NCBI GenBank assembly: GCA_023415915.1
Contig: JAEZIZ010000057.1
Span: forward strand, 1-10,299
Direction: 5' to 3'
Length of the DNA stretch: 10,299 nucleotides
Source: Bacillota bacterium
GTDB taxonomy: Bacteria > Bacillota > Clostridia > Christensenellales > SZUA-584
Shown: in pieces, positions 5,142 through 10,299 of the stretch
Layout of the letters: the number at the start of each line of letters is the position of its first letter
How positions within the stretch are numbered: the first letter of the stretch is position 1
Translations under genes and position numbers: made by a program
Notes under the pieces: model-generated
Seen by the model: the letters and a program-made list of their open reading frames with translations, nothing else
Databases searched by the model: none
Told to the model about the DNA's origin: nothing

Positions 5142-6587
5142 ACCCAGCACGCGTATATACTCTGTGCTAGGGTCGGTAGCGCCCTGCAGTTCGCACCGCT
5201 CTTCTTTGAGCACGCTTATATATTCCACTATATCTTTCGTGATGCGCTCCCCAATGCAAAGCACCGGTATGCCGGGCGGGTACGCCATTATCATCTCCCC
5301 GGCTATTTCGCCCACAGCGCTTGCCAGCGGCATCACCCTTTTGGGGCTGTAGAACGCGTCGCGCGGCAGAACTATCATCTTGGGCGTGTCGGGCAGCTCA
5401 GTTATCTTCTTACGCTCCTTTATGCTTGAGTTTTGGGATATGTCTTTTAGCGCGTCTACTAACGCTTCAACGTCCTCGCTTCTGTCGCCTATCGATATTA
5501 TCGAAAGTATATTATATAAGTCCGCAAGCTCGACCTGTATGTTGTACTTCTCGCGCAGCAGCAGTTCCACAGAGCGCCCGGAACGGCCCAGCGACGTAAC
5601 GTGCACGCCGAGCTTTGTTTCGTCAAAGTCAAAGCATCCCGGGCTGCCTGCAAGCTCCGGCCCGAACGCTATCAGGCCGTCAGTGCCGTTTATCTCTTCG
5701 CGAGCCCGGCGCGCCAGATTAAGCGCTTTATCCAGCAGCCTTTCACCGTGAAGCGCAAGCTGCTTTCTCGCTACGTCCAGCGAACACATCAGAGGATACG
5801 ACGCGCTCGACGTATACATAAGCCCCAGCGCGTGCAGCACCCTGTCTTCGTCTATTATATCGCTGCTTACAAGCAGCGCTGAGGATTGCGTCATCGAGCC
5901 GCCCGTCTTGTGCACGCTTATCGCGGAGAGGTCTGCGCCCGCCCAGATGGCAGGTGCGGCGAAGTCTGGGTGGAAGTAGAAGTGCGTGCCGTGCGCCTCG
6001 TCCGCTATCACCGCCATGCCGTACTCGTGCGCTACGTCTGTTATATGCCTTATATTGGAGCAGGGTCCGTAATACGTGGGATTGATAACGAGTATCGCCT
6101 TTGCCCTCGGATGCTCTTTTATAGCCTGCTCCGCGCTCTCCTCCGTTACTCCCATCGCTATGCCCAGCCTGTGGTTTATTACCGGCTGCACGTACACCGG
6201 TATGGCGCCCGAGAGTATAATGCCGTTTATAACCGACTTGTGCATATTGCGCGGCACTATTATCTCGCTTCCCGGCTCGCATGTACTAAGTATCATCGCC
6301 TGCACGCCGGAAGTCGTGCCGTTGACGAGGAAGTACGCCTGCCGCGCCCCGAAAGCCTCGGCGAACAGCTGCTGCGCCTCCTTAATTACGCCCACCGGAT
6401 GATTTATAAAGTCAAGGTCGTCCATGCCGTTCGCGTCCATCTGAAGCACGCGCCGCCCGACGTATTCGGCATACTCGGGCAGGCCTCTTCCCTGCTTGTG
6501 CCCCGGCACGTGAAACTGCACTACGCCGCTGTCCACATACTTTTTGACCGCGTCAAACAAAGGAGTAGCGTTCTGATCCAGGCACAA
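5133..6587 (-). CDS. PLP-dependent Orn/Lys/Arg decarboxylase family enzyme
   Basis: A 484-residue fold-type-I PLP enzyme of the Gram-positive SpeA/YaaO type, which lacks the N-terminal wing domain of the enterobacterial decarboxylases. Visible: FHVPGHKQGRGLPE (25-38), the PLP phosphate loop LVNGTTSGVQAM (87-98), ADEAHGTHF with D196, and SVHKTGGSMTQSS with the Schiff-base lysine K227; the OKR_DC C-terminal domain occupies roughly 400-484 (AYPPGIPVLCIGERIT). It should decarboxylate a basic amino acid (arginine, lysine or ornithine) in the cytoplasm, giving polyamine precursors; the substrate cannot be read off. The start is TTG at 6587, with GGGAG 10 nt upstream; the next Met is at residue 50, inside the fold. 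No clear promoter was found in the 64-nt upstream gap. Confidence 0.92.
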   Translation of the reverse strand: MCLDQNATPLFDAVKKYVDSGVVQFHVPGHKQGRGLPEYAEYVGRRVLQMDANGMDDLDFINHPVGVIKEAQQLFAEAFGARQAYFLVNGTTSGVQAMILSTCEPGSEIIVPRNMHKSVINGIILSGAIPVYVQPVINHRLGIAMGVTEESAEQAIKEHPRAKAILVINPTYYGPCSNIRHITDVAHEYGMAVIADEAHGTHFYFHPDFAAPAIWAGADLSAISVHKTGGSMTQSSALLVSSDIIDEDRVLHALGLMYTSSASYPLMCSLDVARKQLALHGERLLDKALNLARRAREEINGTDGLIAFGPELAGSPGCFDFDETKLGVHVTSLGRSGRSVELLLREKYNIQVELADLYNILSIISIGDRSEDVEALVDALKDISQNSSIKERKKITELPDTPKMIVLPRDAFYSPKRVMPLASAVGEIAGEMIMAYPPGIPVLCIGERITKDIVEYISVLKEERCELQGATDPSTEYIRVLGAD

Positions 6588-6651
6588 TAAGCAAACACTC
6601 CCTTTCGGAAAACACTAGTTTACCATATTCAGTTGGCAGTAATGTGGTGTA

Positions 6652-7812
6652 TTAAGAAGGGTAATTCATCTTGATAAGTATGAATTTGATATCGCTGTCG
6701 TTCCAGCCAAGGTCCCACGGCACGTGGTAACGGTCCGTCGTGTGCGTGTTGACGAGCGGGTAGCCTTTTGAATCCGCAGCGGTTACAATCGCGTTGTGCA
6801 CTACCTTGCCTTTTTCCTGATAAGCTATTACGTCGCCGGGTATCAGCTTATACGCTTCCTTATAGACTTTGCTGTAAGTGCCCTTTATTAGCTGGTAGCC
6901 TCTTCCGCTCCATATGAGGTAATTTGCCAGCCCCGAAGCGTTGCACCACGCTCTCGAGCCGGAGTTGCCCGAATACGTCCATCCGCCGCCCGTTTTAAAG
7001 CCGCCTTCGTGAAGCGCCTGCGAAATGTAGTTCGAGCAGTCGCCGCCCCTGCCGTTGTAGTTGGGATAATCGGGGTTATAGCCGTATCCGTATGTACCGT
7101 CGGACGCCGCTCCCGCCCAGCGGTCAGCGTATTCCGCCGCCTTTTTCCTCCCTTCGAAAATTCCGCTGAAATCCCTGGGACTCTGGGACAGCACAAACTG
7201 CTTTACCTCGTCGCCCTCAAACGCTTCATGGTTGAGCGAGTCCTGAAACGGGTCGAGATACCACTCGCGCGATATTATCCACGAAGGCTCCGCGCCCGGT
7301 ATCAAGTCCAACGAATGATAAGTGCCTACGCGGAACATGTTGTCCGTCTCGGGCGTATCCTCATACGCATAAACGTACTCCGTCGATACTATCGCGTAAA
7401 ACGCATAGCCTCTTCCCACTTTTCTGACGCGTTTTATTTCTATGCTGCTGGTCGCGCTTTTAAACTGCGCACCCTGACGCTCTCCCCAGTCCTTTAAATA
7501 CTCCGCGCGTTTAACCTCGAGCTCGTACGCCCAGCGGCTGTTTCTCTCGCCCAATGCGTACATCGCCTTTAATTCTTCCGTCGTTCCCTTAAGCAGTATG
7601 CTGTCGCGCTTCTCAAATATGCTTTTCAGTATGCCGTTCCAGTCGTATTGCAGCGTGGGCTCTGGCGCTCTGCTTTCCGCGGGCGATATAGCCGCGGCAG
7701 GCACATCTCCGCCGTACCGGAGCAAAAACGACACAAATACTAGCACCGCGAGTATTACTATATAGCTGACTATACCTGAAAAATACCGCTTATGCGCCTT
7801 AAAACCGGACAT
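6652..7812 (-). CDS. Membrane-anchored Amidase_6 domain protein
   Basis: A 386-residue protein. Residues 11-31 form one hydrophobic helix after a basic N-terminus, so it is probably anchored with the rest outside. A middle region (about 55-200) ends in the motif WIISREWYLDPFQDS often seen before this domain. The Amidase_6 (NlpC/P60-like papain fold) domain follows from about 222: AAEYADRWA, NPDYPNYNGRGGDCSNYISQAL with catalytic Cys259, then W/GG segments, LIPGDVIAY, VVHNAIVTAA with His339, and NTHTTDRY. It likely cleaves an amide in peptidoglycan or a peptide at the cell surface; the exact bond is unknown. The ATG at 7812 has GGGAG 7 nt upstream. It is divergent from the M15 peptidase gene, sharing a 141-bp regulatory gap. 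Confidence 0.88.
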   Translation of the reverse strand: MSGFKAHKRYFSGIVSYIVILAVLVFVSFLLRYGGDVPAAAISPAESRAPEPTLQYDWNGILKSIFEKRDSILLKGTTEELKAMYALGERNSRWAYELEVKRAEYLKDWGERQGAQFKSATSSIEIKRVRKVGRGYAFYAIVSTEYVYAYEDTPETDNMFRVGTYHSLDLIPGAEPSWIISREWYLDPFQDSLNHEAFEGDEVKQFVLSQSPRDFSGIFEGRKKAAEYADRWAGAASDGTYGYGYNPDYPNYNGRGGDCSNYISQALHEGGFKTGGGWTYSGNSGSRAWCNASGLANYLIWSGRGYQLIKGTYSKVYKEAYKLIPGDVIAYQEKGKVVHNAIVTAADSKGYPLVNTHTTDRYHVPWDLGWNDSDIKFILIKMNYPS

Positions 7813-7884
7813 CCCGCGTCTCCCGTTAGATTAATCATATAAATTTTATGCGGCCGGGCTTTCCGGTAGAATAAAGTAAGCATA

Positions 7885-7921
7885 CCGCGCTTTTACCAAA
7901 ATGCCGCGCTGCGCATATAAT
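7885..7921 (+). promoter_or_regulatory. Promoter of the M15 peptidase gene with CCGCGCT repeats
   Basis: A perfect -10 TATAAT (7916-7921) lies 17 bp from TTACCA (7893-7898, 4/6 to consensus). CCGCGCT occurs at 7885-7891 and again at 7904-7910, 19 bp apart, flanking the -35 on both sides, which would suit an operator. No equally good promoter was found for the divergent amidase gene. Confidence 0.55.
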
Positions 7922-7953
7922 AATTCGAAATACTATTTTTAGGAGACACAGTT

Positions 7954-8802
7954 ATGCCGCAGTTACCGGTACTAAGGAGATATTACGAAGGCCCGTCCGT
8001 CAGGCTGCTACAAACTAATCTATACGGGCTTAATCAAAATTACAACGGATTGATGGTAACAGGAGTGTTCGATTCGCTTACCGAGGAAGTCGTCAGAAAT
8101 TTTCAGGCGGAGCACAGGCTCGTACCCGACGGCATAGTCGGCCCGGCCACGTGGGGAGTGCTGCTTGAAGAGGTAAGTCGCGTACAACAAAGGCTCAATT
8201 CCGCGGGCTTCAACGCGGGCCCCGTCGACGGCATTTTCGGCCCCAGGACCACAGACGCCGTAGAGAGGTTTCAGCGTGCAAACGGCCTTGCCGTTACGGG
8301 CACCGTAACGCCGCGCACGCGCCAGCAGCTTTTCAACCCGGACCGTACCGACGATTACGATACGCGCCCTTCGTCGGCGAGCCTTGATTCGCTTCATCCT
8401 TACGTAGCGAATCTTGCGCGTCGCTTCCTTGACCTTGCGCGGGCAGACGGCATAGACGCGCGCGTAATCTCCGCGTTCCGCAGCTGGGACGAACAGGACA
8501 GACTGTACGCTCAAGGCCGCACTACGCCGGGTTCCATTGTCACCGATGCGATGGGCGGCGATTCGTACCACAACTGGGGCCTTGCGTTCGACGTAGCTCC
8601 GTTTGTAAACGGCGTACCCGACTGGAGCGCTATAGACCTTTTCAACAGAATGGGAGAGCTGGGACAGCAGGTGGGACTCGAATGGGGCGGTAACTGGACG
8701 ACGTTCCAGGTAGCGCTTATCGACCGGCCGCACTTCCAGTATACGTTCGGCCTCTCAACTCAGCAGCTGCTGGAGGGCGCGCGACCGCCGGAACAACCGT
8801 AA
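7954..8802 (+). CDS. PG_binding_1 x2 + M15 family peptidase (endolysin-like)
   Basis: A 282-residue protein. Two PG_binding_1 repeats occupy about 12-70 (VRLLQTNLY...GIVGPATW) and 75-127 (VQQRLNSAGF...GIFGPRTTDAVERFQRANGL). After a linker (128-147) comes an M15 L-Ala-D-Glu / D-Ala-D-Ala peptidase domain: SAFRSWDEQDRLYAQGRTTPG, SYHNWGLAFDV with zinc ligands H206 and D213, GLEWGGNW with catalytic E243, and DRPHFQ with H260. It should cut peptide stems of peptidoglycan. There is no signal peptide or membrane helix, as in phage endolysins, so release would need lysis, a holin or sporulation; none of these is visible nearby. Compared with the usual WGG-x-W-x-x-F-x-D-x-PHF spacing a few extra residues (VALI) sit before the last ligand. 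GGAG lies 8 nt before the ATG. Confidence 0.9.
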   Translation: MPQLPVLRRYYEGPSVRLLQTNLYGLNQNYNGLMVTGVFDSLTEEVVRNFQAEHRLVPDGIVGPATWGVLLEEVSRVQQRLNSAGFNAGPVDGIFGPRTTDAVERFQRANGLAVTGTVTPRTRQQLFNPDRTDDYDTRPSSASLDSLHPYVANLARRFLDLARADGIDARVISAFRSWDEQDRLYAQGRTTPGSIVTDAMGGDSYHNWGLAFDVAPFVNGVPDWSAIDLFNRMGELGQQVGLEWGGNWTTFQVALIDRPHFQYTFGLSTQQLLEGARPPEQP

Positions 8803-9078
8803 ACAAACAAGGCTACCCTTCCAGGGGACCAAAAATGTATATGCTGTCATTTAAGTCAGCTTCGCTTGAAGGAGTGTAACGACTAAAAGATCTCCTTTCT
8901 TCAGAGCACTCCCCATAAGATTCCTCGCCTATGGGCTCGGAATGACAAATGGGGGGTATCGGCACTCTTGCCTCCCCTGTCAGGGGAGGTGGTGCGTAGC
9001 ACCGGAAGGGTTCCAATTATCGTAATACAGTGCTTGACTAAAGGGGGGTTACAAAGCGTACCCCTGTTAAACGTCTTT
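8803..9078. repeat. Dispersed-repeat cluster 2 in the spacer before the glycosylase gene
   Basis: No credible gene. It contains the module GCTCGGAATGAC-AAATGGGG-GTATCG (8935-8960, also near 363-390), a perfect hairpin CCTCCCCT-GTC-AGGGGAGG (8971-8989), a second hairpin GGTGC-GTA-GCACC (8991-9003) and the tail GGAAGGGTTC also found at 2208-2217. Translation of the minus strand gives SEPIGEESYGECSEERRSFS, a phrase I recognise from spurious proteins annotated in many bacterial genomes with such repeats. A weak GGGG/CCCC stem at about 9044-9063 lies after the glycosylase stop. Confidence 0.6.
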
Positions 9079-9933
9079 TTATTCCTCATTTAGCGCGCAC
9101 CTGTTGTTGCGCGCGTAATGGAACAGGTACTGCTGCGCGATCCCCGCGTTTATGCCGAATTTGCTGTCGATAAACTCCCTCATCTGTTTGTCGTTGCCTT
9201 TGAATCCGTAAACGCACCTAAGCACGCGCTTCATCCACACATCCGCGGGAAACGCCTGCGTAAATCCCAGCGAATACAGCGCCACGCAGTCGGCGACTTT
9301 GGGCCCCACGCCGGGCAGCTTTTGAAGCTCCTCACGCGCGAGCTCGTACGGCAATAGCGCTACGCCTTCAAGGTCGAACCCTTCCGCTACCATGCGCGCC
9401 GCGCCTGCTATATACGAAGCCCTGTAGCCCGCCCCGCACTCCTCAAAGTCCTTGGGGCAGCAGCGCGTCAAAGCCTGCGGCGTCGGAAAATCGTGATCGC
9501 CCTCGATCTTTTCTCCGTAAGCACGGCACAGCCGCTCTATTATGCCGGATATGCGCTTTACGTTGTTGTTCTGGGATATAATGAACGATATCAGCGTCTC
9601 AAAAGGCGGCTGCCTGAGCACGCGTATGCCTCCCGCGTATTCCATGCCTTCCGCAAGAAACGGATCGTCCGCGTAGCTTCGCTTTATCGCGCCGTAGTCG
9701 CGTTCCAAGTCGAAGTAGCGTATGAAGCCGCTGCCCGCGTTTTCATCGACGCCCTCAAGCGTTACGTCGCAGCCGTGCTGCACGGCGTATACTGCCCTCC
9801 CCAGCGCTACGCCTTTAAAGCCGCCGCATTCGCTCTTCCATCTGAACGCCTGACCGCAAGTCAAGCACTGCTCGAGAGAGAAGTGCTCTACGCCGCGTAT
9901 TATCATACTGCCGTCTCTGTATTCTATGTCCAT
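9079..9933 (-). CDS. OGG1-like 8-oxoguanine DNA glycosylase/lyase (HhH-GPD)
   Basis: A 284-residue protein. The N-terminal OGG_N domain is shown by FSLEQCLTCGQAFRW (18-32); the HhH-GPD domain by FETLISFIISQNNNVKRISGIIERLCRAYG (111-140), LPGVGPKVADCVALYSL (206-222) and QAFPADVWMKRVL (226-238). By alignment with human OGG1 (SNNNIARI, GVGTKVAD, PVDVHM), K212 is the Schiff-base nucleophile and D231 the catalytic aspartate, so this should be a bifunctional glycosylase/AP lyase excising oxidised purines. The annotated ATG at 9933 has no ribosome site; the best promoter ends 6 nt before it, so the mRNA may be leaderless. Met10 (9906) is the alternative start. It stands alone between two repeat clusters. 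Confidence 0.9.
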   Translation of the reverse strand: MDIEYRDGSMIIRGVEHFSLEQCLTCGQAFRWKSECGGFKGVALGRAVYAVQHGCDVTLEGVDENAGSGFIRYFDLERDYGAIKRSYADDPFLAEGMEYAGGIRVLRQPPFETLISFIISQNNNVKRISGIIERLCRAYGEKIEGDHDFPTPQALTRCCPKDFEECGAGYRASYIAGAARMVAEGFDLEGVALLPYELAREELQKLPGVGPKVADCVALYSLGFTQAFPADVWMKRVLRCVYGFKGNDKQMREFIDSKFGINAGIAQQYLFHYARNNRCALNEE

Positions 9934-9939
9934 ACACCA

Positions 9940-9968
9940 ATATTACTGAAAAACCGGAACAAGCGCAA
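9940..9968 (-). promoter_or_regulatory. Promoter of the glycosylase gene, implying a leaderless mRNA
   Basis: Minus strand: TTGCGC (9963-9968), 17-bp spacer, TAATAT (9940-9945), then only 6 nt (TGGTGT) to the ATG at 9933. The predicted transcription start coincides with the ATG. Confidence 0.55.
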
Positions 9969-10143
9969 TCTGTTTATCCTTCCATCGGCACAGTATGATG
10001 CCTTCACCTCATTCGCTGCGCGCCACCTTCCTCTGTTCATAATAGTCGCCTGCCTCACTATCGTTCGGCATTCTCCTTTATTCACAGAGCCTACGACTCG
10101 CTCGTCCACTTCGTAGTCATCACCCACTGGGTGCGCTCGTCTC
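9969..10143. repeat. Structured non-coding stretch, dispersed-repeat cluster 3
   Basis: No convincing gene. Hairpins include CTACGA (10091-10096) with TCGTAG (10111-10116), and CACCC-ACT-GGGTG (10122-10134). The octamer CGCTCGTC occurs twice (about 10099-10106 and 10134-10141). A 67-residue minus frame crosses it but has no ribosome site and no recognisable domain. The style matches the other intergenic repeat clusters, though I could not find a second copy in this window. Confidence 0.4.
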
Positions 10144-10172
10144 CGGTTCCCCTAAAGGGAAAGGCTTTTTTT
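10144..10172 (+). terminator. Terminator-shaped hairpin with T7
   Basis: TTCCC (10147-10151) pairs with GGGAA (10157-10161) with a 5-nt loop, followed a few bases later by seven T (10166-10172). The stem is short. No plus-strand gene ends nearby, so it is an orphan. Confidence 0.4.
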
Positions 10173-10182
10173 CAATAATCAT

Positions 10183-10206
10183 CCACCCCTTCAAGGGGTG
10201 GTTTTT
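10183..10206 (+). terminator. Strong intrinsic-terminator-shaped hairpin
   Basis: CCACCCCT (10183-10190), loop TCA, AGGGGTGG (10194-10201), then TTTTT (10202-10206). A textbook shape on the plus strand, but without an upstream plus-strand gene; it adjoins the branched fold at 10213-10295 and may be the edge of that element. Confidence 0.5.
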
Positions 10207-10299
10207 CTTGAACCCTATAAGGGACTCTTGCTGGCAATGCCTAAAGGCATACTACGGTTCCGCCAACCGCATGGGGCTTGTTACCGGCAACCCTTAAAA
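10207..10299 (-). ncRNA. Branched RNA-like fold at the window edge (possible mobile-element RNA)
   Basis: Read on the minus strand from 10299: AAGGG (10295-10291) then TTGCCGG (10290-10284) open a helix closed by CCAGCAA (10234-10228) and CCCTT (10223-10219), with one mismatch and a small bulge. Between them are two hairpins, CGGTT-GGCGG-AACCG (10269-10255) and ATGCC-TTTA-GGCAT (10250-10237). A three-way junction in so short a space is hard to get by chance. An alternative CCCTATAAGGG hairpin (10213-10223) competes with the outer pairs. The order and loops vaguely resemble HEARO/omega-type RNAs of IscB or IS200/IS605 elements, from memory only; no iscB or tnpB gene is in the window and the 5' part lies outside it. 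Confidence 0.35.

Noticed and set aside
5886..6590. 234-residue plus-strand frame
   Set aside because: Antisense shadow of the PLP decarboxylase, with biased His/Arg/Tyr composition and no domain.
8813..9089. Two minus-strand frames, one with SEPIGEESYGECSEERR
   Set aside because: Translations of the intergenic repeat; the phrase is typical of spurious predictions from such repeats, and there is no domain or ribosome site.
9924..10127. 67-residue minus frame before the glycosylase gene
   Set aside because: Overlaps the glycosylase promoter and start, no ribosome site or domain, lies in hairpin-rich DNA.
9969..10299. Group II intron or retron RNA
   Set aside because: I looked for the GUGYG start and the domain V hairpin of group II introns and for a reverse transcriptase gene; none is present.

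Overview
The window looks like chromosomal DNA of an anaerobic Bacillota (Clostridia-type) bacterium, probably an uncultured one. The protein families point there: an AcoA/AcoB-type E1 pair, an Orn/Lys/Arg decarboxylase of the SpeA/YaaO type, Amidase_6, and a DUF6530/GIY-YIG/DUF2087 set. Shine-Dalgarno sites are strong AAGGAGG-type, and sigma-A promoters are recognisable. Most genes favour ATA for isoleucine and GTA for valine. Nine of the twelve genes called lie on the minus strand. No tRNA, rRNA or CRISPR array was seen.

Layout. Positions 1-255 hold the start of a DUF559 nuclease-like gene (minus, cut by the window edge), followed by a palindrome-rich spacer (256-461). Positions 462-2067 are a compact minus-strand operon transcribed DUF6530, GIY-YIG, DUF2087, GNAT, with a clear promoter at 2101-2129. 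Positions 2146-2337 are a spacer with a dispersed repeat and a long hairpin. Positions 2338-4295 encode the alpha and beta E1 subunits of a thiamine-diphosphate 2-oxo acid or acetoin dehydrogenase, with a near-consensus promoter and two direct repeats 21 bp apart upstream; no E2 or E3 gene is adjacent. A possible 45-residue membrane peptide lies at 4392-4529. A single-domain EamA transporter (4674-5117, plus) converges on a PLP-dependent decarboxylase (5133-6587, minus). A membrane-anchored Amidase_6 protein (6652-7812, minus) is divergent from a PG_binding_1 x2 + M15 peptidase (7954-8802, plus). After a second repeat-rich spacer comes an OGG1-like DNA glycosylase (9079-9933, minus), whose best promoter would give a leaderless mRNA. 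The last ~370 bp carry no convincing gene but are full of hairpins, two terminator-shaped structures, and at the very edge a branched RNA-like fold.

How the genes work together. Most are independent housekeeping or accessory units: carbon metabolism (E1), amine metabolism (decarboxylase), wall hydrolysis (amidase and M15 enzyme, divergent) and repair (glycosylase). The least explained items are the dispersed hairpin repeats between operons and the structured element at 10206-10299, which vaguely recalls the RNA of IS200/IS605-type RNA-guided nuclease elements. That resemblance is from memory only and needs a covariance-model search.
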